Part shown: in pieces, positions 1 through 11,754 of the stretch | Position numbering within the stretch: position 1 is the first letter of the stretch | Layout: every line of letters starts with the position of its first letter | DNA from: Diphasiastrum complanatum | Taxonomy: Eukaryota > Streptophyta > Lycopodiopsida > Lycopodiales > Lycopodiaceae | Assembly (NCBI GenBank): GCA_029204225.1 | Contig: CM055099.1 | Span: 45,883,193-45,947,192, forward strand | Direction: 5' to 3' | DNA length: 64,000 nucleotides | Notes under the pieces: generated by a model | What the model saw: the letters and a program-made list of their open reading frames with translations, nothing else | Database searches by the model: none | What the model was told of the DNA's origin: nothing | Translations under genes and position numbers: made by a program

Positions 1-745
1 TTTTCCCTTTGCATATCGCACTTGTGTGCCACCTTCATAATTGATATTCTGCCTACTGCATTTCATGCGCACAAGTTCAATATTTCTACTTACGTGTCTC
101 CTCATATTGGACTTCTGCGCCTCTCTTCTATATTCAAGGATCTCTCTAATATTTGGCTTGCACGGTCCAATATACCATACATTCTTTCCATACATATCGC
201 TCCTCTGCGAACGCTTTAGAATCTTCCCCTTCTTATCCTAATCATCACACACGAGTGCGATATCCCTCAGTATACTTCTATGGATAGGAAAAATCAGACG
301 AGGAAGGATTTCTTCTCTGTTGGCTCATCCTCAACCCTGCGGTTGCCATAACACCTCCGGCTAGATCTAGAAGGCGCAACCGCAGCAGGTGGCTCTCAGA
401 GATCAACCGCTCTGTTGATTTCCAGAGCTCCATTCTATCGTGTCGTCCACCACATAACTAGAAATGATCTCGGTCAGCTTGTTAGATTCACACCCTCTGC
501 TCTCCAGTGCCTTCAGGAAGCTGCTGAGGATTATATGAGCCTTTTTTTTTAAGATTCATTTTTGCTTGCTATTCATTCTAAGAGAGTCACCATTATCCCT
601 AAGTACTTTCAGTTATTGATGAGGATGAGAGAGAAATTTTGCAAGTTACACATGTCTCAATCTGCTACTCCCAGACCTGTTCCTCTAGATAGGACTGATC
701 TTCCTACCAAGCGCCCTAGGAAGCAGACAGCCCCCAAGAGAGCCC
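1..745. other. No confident gene; basic/proline-rich segment at 650-762
   Basis: I recognise no gene here. The plus-strand frame at about 650-762 encodes a short Pro-, Lys- and Arg-rich stretch (PTKRPRKQ, PKRARCKCR) that resembles a nuclear localisation segment. It may be a leader exon of the Ulp1-like gene downstream, but I could not join the frames. Confidence 0.3.
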
Positions 746-798
746 GATGCAAATGTAGATAATGTGCAGCCTAACCCAGATGCAAATGTAGATAATGT
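746..798 (+). repeat. 20-bp in-phase direct repeat
   Basis: The 20-mer gatgcaaatgtagataatgt occurs at 746-765 and again at 779-798, offset 33 bp (11 codons). One frame reads DANVDNV in both copies. It lies in a coding-like stretch just upstream of the Ulp1-like exons and probably marks a small in-frame duplication. Confidence 0.6.
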
Positions 799-1003
799 TG
801 TCCTAGATAAGGTTGTAAATATAGCTACATCAATTTTGGATATTCTTGTAGTTCTCTCCTCGTTCAAATCTTTATATATATATAAATTCCGATGAATATC
901 TTAAATTTGAGAAGGACATAGCCAATGTTGTAGATAGAATTGGTATTCCATTTTATTTTAGAATAGAGGAACTTGACTTTAGTATAAATTATAGAGTTGT
1001 TGA

Positions 1004-1982
1004 TTGTTTGGATCTCAAAATAGAAGGGCTTCTATCAGTGATCTTTTGATAAATTTTGGGATTACACTGTTGCAATATGACATTGCAAGAGATTCATCCA
1101 ATAAATTGCTGGTGCTCAGTAAATTTTTGCTTCAGGTCTTCAAGGAGAATAACGACACATTATCACAGTCTCTAACTAGTGGATTCACACCAGCAACAAA
1201 ATACTTGGTCGTGTCTTATCATACCAAGTAAGACATGTTAAATGCTTTTTGTTGTTTAATGCTTTATCATTGGCATTATCAATGGAAATAGTTCTCAGAA
1301 TTGCAGCTAATGTACTTTCTATCTTATTTTGCAGTGACCACTGGAGTTTAAACTTGATCTCTATTAAGAGATCTGTAGATAATATTGTTAGAGGATTTTG
1401 TGTCAAGATGAACTCGGCTAGCAATACGCATAAGGATGTAGATATATACTTGCCATATTTAAGTAAATATATTCCAACAGATGTTCCCCATTCAGTGGAC
1501 TGGCAGATCGTTAGTTTGGAGGTAAATTATGTCTTTCTTAAGAACATTTTGAAATCAATATTCTAATGTATTTGTTTCATTCTAATTCATTTTGTTTCTT
1601 AATTGATTTTTTGTGTGCCAAATTTTTTTGTAGTCACCCCAACAAAATGATTCATTCAGTTGTGAGTGGTACACATTATATAATGCAAAGTTATTTTTTG
1701 AGTGGTTCGTTTTTCAGGAAGATGTTGATATTTCTAAGGTAATTAAATTTGTTTATTCTTATTTCTAGAATCGTGATTAGTTTTCTATTTTGTTGATGTT
1801 TTTAGCCATTACTAATACATGAATGTTCTATTTTGTAGTTTACACTTTCTGAGTACACATCAAGCCAGGTGTACAGATTTAGACAAGAGATTATCCTACG
1901 CATACTAGCCAGGGCAAGGTTTCAGTCTCCCGTTGTTGATGATGGTGCAAAGGATGATGTAATTATACTAAATAAAGATTAG
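1004..1982 (+). CDS. Ulp1-like (peptidase C48) catalytic-domain gene, partial and spliced, probably inactive
   Basis: Four exons join in frame across three GT...AG introns: 1004-1227, 1335-1521, 1634-1738 and 1839-1982 (stop TAG). The first junction splits an Asn codon (AA|T), giving SYHTNDHWSL. Known family: Ulp1/SENP proteases cleave SUMO or related modifiers and have an HWSL His motif, an M/LDS Asp motif and a Q...DCG Cys motif. Seen here: an early SDLLINFG segment matching the Ulp1 LND..I.FY region, then HWSL, then KMNSASNTH where families have MDS, then SPQQNDSFSCEW where families have Q..D.DCG. His and Cys remain; the catalytic Asp position appears to be Asn and the Cys context is changed, so activity is doubtful. 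The 5' end is not defined; frames before 1004 (885-1030) look coding-like but do not join cleanly. Plant Mutator- and CACTA-type transposons often carry such Ulp1 genes, and the neighbouring decayed frames make a transposon origin plausible. Confidence 0.6.
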
Positions 1983-2521
1983 AACAATACAAATAGCATA
2001 GAACAGAAATAGATTGCACATGTATAGAATTCATAGAGAAATATACATTGGTATATCATATGATGCTCCATTTTATGAATTTGGGAGCACAAAATACATG
2101 TATAGATGCCCAACTTGGGCTTTCATCTATTGAATGAAAAAGTCTATACACAATTTTTTACTAAACTTTATTTGAAGCTATTGTTCTTCCACAATGGTGA
2201 TTGTTGTAGATAGATCTTTGCGGCACGTTATCAGCTCCTATCTTTTTCGCATCTGTGACATGACAAATATTAGTGAATGTGCAATTGTAAATTATGTCAT
2301 TTTCAATGATTTTGTACTATTTTGAAATGACAATAAACATAAAGTACTTACGAGTCTTCCGTTGATGATAAATCTGAAATATGTTGGTAGATTACTTTGT
2401 AAATAATGCTTATCTCCATTCGGTTTGTGTGACCATTTAGTTCAAAGTCTTGATTTGAGACTGAGCATTTGCTTTTCGATGTAATAATGAAAGATCATTG
2501 AAGACTTTTTAATCCTGCATT

Positions 2522-3543
2522 CTATGTCATTATTTGTTTTACTATCCCAGCCTTGATCCATGAGATCTGAAAAAGTCTCATCTGATAAATCCTTGCAAAC
2601 AAATAAAGTTGGTGTCCTACAAACACTAGAACAAATACATGTAATGAGATAAACCAACTTAGGTGGACAATTTTTGAGCCTGTGCTTATCTTCATAGCAT
2701 TTCTAATGTCAATGAGTAGCTTGCATCTTAAGGATTCAGAAACAATACTGTCAGGAGTAGGCCACTCATCACTCTGAAAAATAGGCAATGGAATACTTTG
2801 AGCTTGCCAAAACCTCCATCAGTTTGTGGCGTATATAAAGATTCATAAAATTAGATAGCACAATCTGCAAGTTCCTTTGGACTTCTTCCTCTGTACTGCA
2901 ACTTTTCAGCATCAAAGTGAATCACGTCCAATATTCCTGCAAGTGATTGTGCTGGATCCCATTCAATTATGCATGATGGATATAAATATGAAAAAAAAAA
3001 CAATGTTAAAGCATCTAAATCATAATCTGAAGAGCATCAATAAAGAAAATCACCTATGATTGTTGTAGCTAAGTGCATATGTTTTGATATACTTACAATT
3101 ACATTTTTGATGACCATGAGGATTGATATCATTACTTTGATTTCTGAATGCATATATACATATTGTACTAAAACTTTTGATATCGATTGATCTCCCGGAG
3201 TAGTCTTAAACTCCAAAATTTCTGCTTTCCAATAAAATTTGTATGTCATTTTTGCTCTTTTCTTTTGTTGAAAATTGCCCTTTAATGATGGATGCAGCAA
3301 CACCCATGAATTCTTCGTATATTTTATTGGCTTCTAGTTATCAGCTTCATCTTTTTCATTGTAAAGAATCACAGACTCGATTGTAGATCCGGGTCTCCTT
3401 GCCATTGCTATTTTCAAAGCTTGGGTGCCAAAAATCTCTTTGATATGATACTTAATTTCAATTTTTCGTATCACATTTAATCTAATGTGAATGCCACCAT
3501 AGTCATAGTTACTGTGTATACCATATTTTAAGTAATTGTACAT
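2522..3543 (-). CDS. Unrecognised minus-strand coding-like region with one internal stop and a likely intron
   Basis: I do not recognise this product. Reading leftward, one frame runs from 3543 through a single TAG (about 3334) to about 3037. It contains ALKIAMARRPGSTIESV, then KRAKMTYKFYWKAEILEF. A donor-like GTAAGT follows near 3090 and an acceptor-like CACTTGCAG near 2935. After that, reading continues as ILDVIHFDAEKLQYRGR and SPKELADCAI, then PIFQSDEWPTPDSIVSESL down to about 2640. Residue composition and splice-like junctions favour real coding descent over chance. It converges on the Ulp1-like gene, 0.5 kb away. It could be another gene of the same large DNA transposon or an unrelated host pseudogene. 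Confidence 0.35.
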
Positions 3544-3836
3544 AATATATTTCTAAAACTGTAACTAGTATGGTTAGTAAATTTTATTATACTAACCAGC
3601 ATAGTTAAGTAAATCTAACTTGAGGTATTGACGTCGGACAGATTAGCATGTGTTGGCAGGTTGGAAGAAGAAACCAATGGGATAAGTCCATGTTGCCCGG
3701 ACACAAATTTCAAATTTTTCTATATTGTATTTTTATTCCTCAAATTTATTTCTTGCACTAATTAACTCTACATGGTTGTAAATTTTAAAAATATATTTTA
3801 TTGCTTGTAGAGATTATCCCAACCATATTTTCAATG

Positions 3837-5039
3837 TCTCATGACACATCTCCAAGTCACGGATCTGGCCGCAGTCGCTAGTCATCCAATTTTTCATCCA
3901 TGAGTGACGATGAAGTCCTTAGTTATATGGATGGGATGTCTCCCTCACGTGCAGGCAGAATCATGGAGAGACTACGGGCTCATTGGGATGCATGAAGTTC
4001 AGGTAGGTTGTCCACATCATCTCGTTCTGAGGAGATCTAGTCCCCACCCTTCCGACCGAGGTGTTCCCCCTTTCCACGAGGGTCTATCTGGTGAGAGTCC
4101 CTCCCCCACGCACTCTAATGCCAGTGCCTCTTCCCGACATTCCGGCCAGGAAAAGAGTGATCGTAGAAGGAGTCACTCAGCGGCGACTCCTGTTGTGGCG
4201 GTGACGCCGATGATGTAGTGCTTCATGTGGCCTCGAGTCCAGCACATCCATCTAGCAAGCCTCGTCGTAGGTCTTTCTTACTTCGAGAAATTCTAACTCA
4301 AGAAGCAACGTGGATGGCGCATGATACTTTGACTCTTGCATCCGTCACACTTGATTATCCCGACACCCCCACACTCTACTCACATTTTGCCTTCTTCAGT
4401 ACCCACACCCCCTATGGGGTCTCCATGGCACCGTGATCCCTCTTGCCAGACCACTCCACCCATTTTTTCTCCCATTTAAACCCATGTTGGTTACACTCCT
4501 ATTCAAACTCCTCCCCCACACTCTACTCACGTTTTTCCTTCTTTAGTACCCACACCCCCTATGGGGTCTCCATGGCACCATGATCCCTCTTGCCAGACCA
4601 CTCCACCCATTTTTTCTCCTATTTAAATCATTCTCGTTATAGTCAACTCCCCCACTTCTCTTGACACTCCCTTTGCCACCTCTCCGTCAGCTGACATCCT
4701 GCCATCCTATGACATAGATGCAGAGAAGGACATAGTGGAGGATGACCGCGGTGGTCACGTCCTCACTCGCATGAGGCAACTCACGCATGTGGTCTTCAAC
4801 AGGGACATTTTCAAGGACTGACGCAAACAAAGTGATGAGAAAAAGAATTACATCATTGACTAGTTGTATAGAGAATTTCAAGTCCCCTCCCCTAATTTTT
4901 AATTTGATCGAATATGGATGGGACGATGCATGGGAAGCGTGATGAGCCACCGCAAATCAGAGCTCCATGATGCGGTGAGAGCTGGCAAATCTAGGTCATA
5001 CAACGAAGACGATTGGAAGTTTGCAAAGAAAGAATTTTG
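3837..5039 (+). pseudogene. Decayed coding frame, possibly plant DNA-transposon transposase
   Basis: A plus-strand frame starts MSHDTSPSHGSGRSR at 3837 and has a Ser/Pro-rich middle. From 4690 it has a better-conserved tail: VVFNRDIFKD, KKNYIID, LYREFQVPSPNF, FDRIWMGRCMGSVMSHRK, ending near DDWKFAKKEF. Each in-frame stop in the tail (TGA, TAG, TAA, TGA) is one substitution from an Arg or Gln codon, so the frame is continuous but decayed. The tail pattern (fNrdvfkD, then reF, then W-containing basic helices) resembles the DNA-binding part of plant Ptta/En/Spm-like transposase proteins. That is resemblance from memory, not a search result. The Ulp1-like gene upstream would fit a composite transposon. 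Confidence 0.4.
4366..4628 (+). repeat. Tandem duplication of a proline-rich coding segment (2 x 116 bp)
   Basis: Positions 4366-4481 and 4513-4628 are near-identical 116-bp copies, both containing cccctatggggtctccatgg. The offset is 147 bp (49 codons), so the duplication is in phase. It lies in the Pro/Ser-rich middle of the decayed frame 3837-5039 and looks like internal protein-repeat expansion. Confidence 0.75.
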
Positions 5040-5047
5040 AGAAGATC

Positions 5048-5295
5048 TGTGGAGTCTTATGATCTCACATTATCCAAGTTTTGCTATATATTGTAAAAAA
5101 TTTCAATTTCTATGTATGTAAAATGTGCTATAGTGTCTAAATTCATGAAAAGGCCTATTATGCACTTTGTAAATTCATATTTTGAGTAGAAGTTGTGACG
5201 TTCTATAAGAGACGCAATAGAAGTTCATTACCGACATTTGACGGTTCGTAAGCAACATTGAGGCTGAAGAACATTCCTATAAGGACAACACTTTG
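5048..5295 (+). repeat. 248-bp dispersed repeat, copy 1
   Basis: This stretch is nearly identical to 38498-38745 on the same strand, and both copies are 248 bp. Copy 1 directly follows the decayed transposase-like frame; copy 2 abuts gypsy remnant G2. It has no ORF. It may be the 3' non-coding end of the transposon ending here. Confidence 0.8.
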
Positions 5296-5303
5296 AGTAC
5301 AAC

Positions 5304-8298
5304 ATTTTTTTTTACTCTCTTTGACTTTTAGAAATATAACCTCACAGACTATGCTAATGTGCTTTGAATTTTCTTATATATCACCAACATGAATGGCAAG
5401 TACAACTTTTTTTTTTAATTCTCCAAATTGAATAAATTTGACTTCACAATCTAGTATGCCAATAATCTTGGAATTTTCCAAACTATCTCTAGCCAAAATG
5501 TCTAGTACAACTTTTTGTGATCACACTCTGCACGTGTAAAAATTGAATATGACTTCACCATCATGATCACTGCTTTTCTCTTAGCTATGTTAGTAACCCC
5601 TTACCCATGCTTTGGTATTTGCTTTCCCACAATTTTAAAGGGGAATGTGTAAATATAAGATTAGGAATGTAAGATTTTGTACTTCTATTAAGGAGACCAT
5701 GCTGAAATTTTATGATAAACTTTATTCTCCTTAGCAATCACAAGAGCCCATCTTGCTACCCACATGCCCTTGAATTTAGCAATTGCACATTCCTAATTTT
5801 AATGAAAATGCTTATCCTTCTTGAAAATTCAAGAGCTTTTTGGGTATAGATTTATAGAGATGGTTAAGGAAATAAAGGGTAAGGGCAAAATATAATCCAC
5901 TCCACTTAAGGTAAATAAGAAGTTTAGGCTAGAAACCATAGAAGGAGAATTCGACCCAGTTTCCAAACATGCTACCATTATCCAAACCTTACGATGTGAC
6001 ACACGCAAGGGGGAGTAAGTTACTTTCAAATATCACTTGAATAAGCAAACATATGTCATGAAATATGATGCAGACACACTTGACCAATTGGAAATTTCCA
6101 AGGGAAATGTTAACATTCCAACAAACAAGGCCAAATTAGAAGAAGTAATGTCACACTTAGATATAATTGTCAAGACATGGCAGACAAATGATGGAGTACT
6201 GCTAGAGGCATTTAGAAAAAAATCACTCCAATTGTGGTTGACTTTTTTGAATTTACAAAACCTAAGTCGGTCCACATTTCTCCTAACATTTGTAGATTGT
6301 ATTGGCTAAATGTCCAAGAAAAATTGCAATTTCTTCTTCCATTCCCATGTATTTGTATGGAAATAAATTTCTTGTATGATTGAATAAATTGAATATTCCT
6401 TAAAATAGATGTGGCCATATTCAGAGAATGTTTGACTATTGTGCGAACTTATTAATTCTAATGCTTGGGTCTAGTTGTAGGTATTAGTACCTATGGCCAA
6501 AAGAATCTCTTATAAAATTCTATTTCATGCTAACATTTTGGTTAGGATGTGCAAGTCCTACAAGTAATATTTGAGGATCTATGAACTTAGAAAACATGAT
6601 ATTTTTTGACATATGACCTTTTTTTCAAGGGTATGTGCTAGTATTTGAGGCATAGGAAGTCCAGAATTGCAAAGTCCTTGATGGTGGACATTTAAATTTC
6701 TTTAGATAAAACTATAGTCCGAGGTGCTTGTGATTTTGTTGGTATTAATAAAGAAGCATATGTAGCAATATTTCAACTTATTAGACAAGCTTTTAAGCAA
6801 GTCTGAATAAGAAAAGTCTCTATCCCAAGGTCATATCACTTAAGATAAACAAGTTAAACATAGGAATGCATAAGATTATTGGTACTCCTTTTCACATTGA
6901 TGAGACATATCAAACTAAAGGAAGATCAATATCTTATCATTCATCCAACAACTTCATTGTTTATGTAAATCAACTAGTAAGATACATGATTGCATTAAAT
7001 GATGCAACCTTTTGAAAAGGTGAGTAATAAAATAGTCATAGTACTTAAATTAGAGGATTAGAAATTGTTAAAGCGCAGAAAATGGAGAGGGTTAGTATAA
7101 CGCTCATGAACGGTGCTATATCACAAACAAGAGATCAAGGAAATAATTTCAGTTTCAGTGTCCAATCTGAAAACGACATTTGGTGGTTGATAGGTTTTCA
7201 GGTACTTTTTTCCATTATTAGATTAGATTGAATAACAAATATTATTTCTGATTGATCCAAGAGTTGATGAAAACATCTATCGTGTCAATCTATTAATGAA
7301 TAAATTGATTATCATCATCATACATTATATATTTGTGCAGATATACATACAAAATGTCATTGAGTTGTTGAGTTGTTTGATGTGGATCTTGGTTGAAGTA
7401 GTGGATGTCACTGTCTAGGTAGTTAGCAGTAGTGGATGTCATTTTCCCGGTAGATAGTGTTCATGGTTGTCGCTATCTAAACAAATGGTGGCGTAGCTGT
7501 TGTCATTATCAAGGCAATTGCACAGTAGCCACTACAACATTCTGGAGGATTTTCAAACCTATTACCGAGGCTTTAATGAAGAATTTAAAAAAAAAAAAAA
7601 CATTGTATGCCTTGGTGTAGACCCTGAAGTATGTCTCGGAATGAGATCCTCGATAATTGCCTCGATAATCGAGGCTTCTTCACCTCATTTTTTGTGTTTT
7701 TTATAGAACACATATACCGAGAGATGCATCGAGGCCCCTCGGTATATCCCTCCCAACAAGCTATTGGTGACCCTCTCTATTCCGATGGGTATCCCTTGGT
7801 ATATCTCTATCAAAAGTTTACCTTGTTCTAAGGGTTATTCCGAGGGTTTAAAAGCAGAAAAAAAAATTTCAAGACAGAATGGAGCCAGTTTACTTGCTCC
7901 ACTGGCTCCATTCTGCCTTAAAATGGACTCCATCCGACCCCAAGAGTCTTTTGCACACTTCTTACGAAGTTGGTAAGCAAAATCATTTGTTCATTCATTA
8001 ATGTTAACAAAAAAAAGTTCCAAACTTATTTTTGTTACATTTTAAGCACTTAAAAATTGATGAAAGAAACTTAAATTCAACGAATATATATTCATACATA
8101 AATGTTCCAAGTACAGAGATATGTTACAAATTGGATTATTATAATATACCTAAGTATAATTAGATCCAACTAAGTCATCTTCATCCTGGCCATTGACGTC
8201 GCAATCGGACTCATGTGACTGCGATGCATGGGATTGAGACTATGATACCTGCATCCAATAAAGATGATTTAGTTATCTGAGAAATGTGATGAGAGTGA
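5304..8298. other. Non-coding stretch, no gene recognised
   Basis: AT-rich sequence with only short ORFs of shadow quality; the 90-codon frame at 6037-6309 matches nothing I know. The hairpin at 7872-7918 is annotated separately. Confidence 0.5.
7872..7918. repeat. Perfect 15-bp inverted repeat (hairpin)
   Basis: cagaatggagccagt (7875-7889) is followed after 11 nt by its exact reverse complement actggctccattctg (7901-7915). Allowing one mismatch, pairing extends about three more bases each side. It is not followed by a T-run typical of a terminator. It could be a foldback-transposon relic or a small-RNA-type hairpin; the function is unknown. Confidence 0.8.
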
Positions 8299-8845
8299 TG
8301 TTGGATTTACTCCTCCTCCTCTCCTAAATCCCATTTTCAATCTGCCTCCATACTTGTTGCATATTTACTAATGTTGTCACGCAGCCTGCATATTTACACG
8401 CAAATTTGCACAGACGAATAAAAGGCGAAAGAATCGCGAACACTGTGTTTTTACACAATTTATGGTGACAGGCAAAAAGAGGACACTATCCTACAGAATG
8501 CCAAAGGTGCCCTAAAAACTAAGGCACCCTGTAAATCTTATCCTAAGGCCATTCGTAAGAGTGACCCACTTTTCGCATCATCACCAACGTTCACTTCACC
8601 ACTAGTTGACATCGCACCCTTTTTATGCTCACTCCATGCAGTTACATTAACAGATTGGACAACGATTGCAGCCACCCACAATCTCCTACAGACAGCACAT
8701 CCACTCTGTACTTTCACATCTGCACACCTGTAATATTATGTATATATATTGGATACCATTCATGTATTCAATATAGGGAGGAGAAGCGAGATAAGAAGAG
8801 ACTAAGTAAAGAGGTTTCATTCCTCATTATAGACAAAATAAGCTT
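8299..8845 (+). mobile_element. Copia C2 5' LTR, left part
   Basis: It begins TGTTGGATTTA and is highly similar to the LTR starting at 22796, which follows a polypurine tract. That fixes the 5' edge. Similarity to the 3' copy runs to ...aaaataagctt at 8845, where gypsy G1 LTR sequence begins. The rest of the LTR (present at 23511 onward in the 3' copy) is absent here. A TATA-like gtatatatatt lies near 8740. The 5 bp before it are agtga, which also occur at 23820-23824. Confidence 0.8.
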
Positions 8846-9617
8846 TGTACATACACATTTCTACGCAGAGCTGAGTATCAATAGAGACTGAAGAGCAAGT
8901 TCCTATAGCTTGAGCATCCTTTCCCTTTGCTATCTTTCACATAATTACTTCTTATCATTTGTGTGAATACACTCTGTATGATCTGTGATTGATTGTGATA
9001 CTGTTCTGTTTGCGTCACACACATTTCTTACGTTATACTAAATTTTAGCTACTTAAACATGGATTTTCAGACGACACCAGCAAGTAACAATTCTGACTAA
9101 TGTGTGCAGGGAATTAGCCGAAGCTGTTAAGCATAACCTTTAGCAGAACTTCTTTCAAACTATGAATGAGCTATGTGTTCAGATAATGAGATTGTTTGAT
9201 GTTTTGATTTGTTTGCTTTCTGCATTAAGAACTAATTTTCTGTGTTTGATTAAGAAGAATCCTTAGCCAATGTGATTCTACTTGATGAATCTATTTGCTA
9301 GTTGTTGTCTGTTCTAGTTGTTTACCTGATGTTTGAAGAGCTTGGAAGATAAAGTAATCTTTACAATTGCAGACCTTGACCAAATAGTTTCATCATTGGT
9401 GTTCCTGGATGCCAATTTACCCGGCAAATATCTTTGGATAACCAATTATGTCGTTGTAGTATTCATTGTGAATTTTATATATTCTAGTTTGTTTACCATC
9501 ATACATACATTTACCATGCAAAGGATGATATTATTCTCTCTCTTGGGGAACAATCAAACCTTTTATCCTATGTAATTCATCGCTTTTGTGGAAATCTATA
9601 ACAACTAGGCCACCACA
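8846..9617 (+). mobile_element. Gypsy G1 5' LTR
   Basis: It starts TGTACATACACA exactly where similarity to the C2 LTR stops, and ends ...GGCCACCACA four to five bases before a primer-binding site, so the ends are TG...CA. Its last 211 bp recur at 43642-43849 and its first 30 bp recur beside gypsy G2 (about 38750). No matching 3' LTR lies downstream of the G1 body; it was probably lost in the deletion near 22015. Confidence 0.7.
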
Positions 9618-9622
9618 TAATT

Positions 9623-9640
9623 TGGCGTCGTTGCCAAGGA
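9623..9640 (+). promoter_or_regulatory. G1 primer-binding site
   Basis: tggcgtcgttgccaagga follows the LTR end after a short spacer. It resembles the tRNA-Asp-type site (TGGCGCCGTTGCCGGGGA) used by plant gypsy elements, with a few substitutions, and primes minus-strand synthesis. Confidence 0.7.
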
Positions 9641-9705
9641 GATGAATTTCACCTTTTGCAATATTTTTAAGTGTATTACATCTACAAATCATTCTCATGT
9701 AATTC

Positions 9706-11178
9706 ATGCCAAGAACATACTCTCAAGCAACTATTGAACAAAAATGTTTAGAGCGTGCATAGCGATTAGAAGCATATAGGAAGTCTAGAGATTTGTATTT
9801 GCAGAATTTGCAAAACTCACCAGTTAGAGCAAGATTGACACCTGAAGCGTTTAATGATCTTCTAAACGCTACTACAACATTTGTAGATTCATTTGAGGAA
9901 AGATCCATTGAAACACCAAGTTCTACAGGTTCACCTGAATCAGATTCGTCTAATTCTTCTTCTGAACCAAGTTCAAAATCTTTGTCCAAGCGAAGTTTAG
10001 ATTCGGATCCTCCAAGTTCATCTAGTTCACCACTATCTATTAATATGGCTAATCCAGCACCACCCACATCTACAAAAATCAGATACGATTTCTTTAAGGG
10101 ATCATCATCTGAAGATGTGGATCGCTATTTGTCGCAATTTGAATCCATTACCATAGCAAACAAAGAGCAAACGGACGAGGATAAAGTTAGAATTTTGCCA
10201 GGTCTTCTACGGAAGCAGGCTAGGATCTGGTACAGTCAATTAGTACCGAAAACAGTTTATACTTGGAATGCTTTAAAAGAAACATTCCTTAAACAATTTA
10301 AGAAAATAGGATATTCCACTAGATTGTTGGCTCGGCTTAACTTTGTTGAGAAAAAACCAAAGGAATCACTTTAAAAATATACTCGTAGGGTTAAGAATTT
10401 AATAGAAAAGTTAGGAGCCCAATATCCAGTTCATATGCAAAATGAATGGTTCTTGGGTGGTTTGCCTAAGAAAATGGATCGTTATTGTTGACAAGGTTTG
10501 ATGACTTCTTTGGAAGATGTCGTCGCCTCTGTCGAGAATTACAAAACCTCTCGAATTTCTCGCAGATGGAGAAATGAAAGAAAAAGTAGTAAAAAGCACA
10601 AATTTAAATGAATAGAAGAATCTGAAACATCTACTGAGTCTGATCAGAATCTGATTCAGTGGATATGGAAGAATCTTCTGAGTATTTATCTTATTCTTTT
10701 TCATCAGAAGAAGAATCTTCTTATAGGAAAACCAAGAATAGGAACTCAGAAAGAAAGAAAAGAATGGAGAAATCCGAAAAGATGGATCCATTAAGGAAAA
10801 GTGTTGAGTTGTTAACAAAAGAAATGAGCGATTTAAAGGTCCAAATATGATGTTAAAGCCAAGCGAAAGAAAGCGAAGCCTAACGCCGATGTTTGGTGTA
10901 CCGCTTGTGGGAAGGAAGGTCATTCTCAGACCAACTGTCCCAGTTTACAGACTAATTATTTAGAAGATGAACTATTTCTCTATCCGATTAATAATCATGA
11001 GGAGGTAGCTTAATTCCACTTCACCAACCAGAGTAAGGGGTTCGTGCTACAATTGCGGAGCCCCGGGTCACTATTCACCTGATTGCTCTGAACCTAGGAG
11101 ATCAGTAGGATATGTGCCGCTCTGCGCTAACTGTAAAGGCGAAGGGCATGTCACTGCTGAATGTCCTCAGCCACAATA
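9706..11178 (+). pseudogene. gag: G1 gag, capsid-like domain plus three CCHC zinc knuckles
   Basis: The frame opens MPRTYSQATIEQ at 9706 and contains a TAG at 9760. A Ser/Glu-rich segment leads into the retrotransposon gag signature (FFKGSSSEDVDRYLSQFE, LRKQARIWYSQL, ALKETFLKQFKKIGY) and ends with EWFLGGLPKKMDRYC. Further stops follow near 10372 and 10489, then a frameshift near 10650. Three nucleic-acid-binding knuckles come after: CTACGKEGHSQTNC (about 10895), CYNCGAPGHYSPDC (about 11050) and CANCKGEGHVTAEC (about 11125). Known role: Gag forms the virus-like particle and packages element RNA. The same order is seen in G2 and G3. Most stops are C-to-T type (Gln or Arg codons). Confidence 0.85.
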
Positions 11179-11206
11179 GCCATGGTCTAAACAAAGGTCT
11201 GTAAAT

Positions 11207-11746
11207 TTGCCTAGGAAAGATGACCTTCAGTCATCTAAGACTAACACTGACATGATAGTTCAGATGATAGAAGTAGAGTCTGAATTATTAGATCAAGATC
11301 ATCAATGGCCAGAATTAGAGAAAAAAATAAATAAACTAACTACAAGAAGTAGTAAAGATTCTTTGACTCTTAAAGATAAGAAGAAAACTAAGACAAAAAT
11401 TGCGAAAACTGCGAAAAACGCGACAGAAAAAGCGAAGGTCGCAAAACAGTTAGTAAAAATTTCTAGTAATAAAGAATTAAAACTTGATAAGTCTAGTGGA
11501 AAACATTATGATGTTGATATTAGTTCAGAAGCTAAGAAGCTTTTAGACGAAGAAACTAGACAAGTTAAGAAAGCGACATTTTCAGATCCAGTTATAAGTA
11601 GCAAGATACCTAGAAATATGTCGTCACTTAGAAACCATTCTTATAATATTGTCGAAGACCTTGTTTCTAGAATGCCCAATATAACTTTTAAACAGTTATT
11701 AGATGATAACCAATATTATAAGAAAAAAATTAAGCAATTTTTGTAA
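11207..11746 (+). CDS. G1 lysine-rich gag-pol linker ORF
   Basis: An open 179-codon frame follows the zinc knuckles. It is very Lys/Thr/Ser-rich (DKKKTKTKIAKTAKNATEKA) and then has a conserved block, YDVDISSEAKKLLDEETRQV. G2 carries the same segment at about 39500-39840, so it belongs to the element. It has no enzymatic motif and is probably a gag-protease spacer or nucleic-acid-binding tail. It may be translated with gag in an intact copy. Confidence 0.65.
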   Translation: MPRKDDLQSSKTNTDMIVQMIEVESELLDQDHQWPELEKKINKLTTRSSKDSLTLKDKKKTKTKIAKTAKNATEKAKVAKQLVKISSNKELKLDKSSGKHYDVDISSEAKKLLDEETRQVKKATFSDPVISSKIPRNMSSLRNHSYNIVEDLVSRMPNITFKQLLDDNQYYKKKIKQFL

Positions 11747-11754
11747 AATAAAAA

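Noticed and set aside
10411-10923. 170-codon minus-strand ORF in the G1 gag region
   Set aside because: Antisense to gag and the first zinc knuckle of G1.
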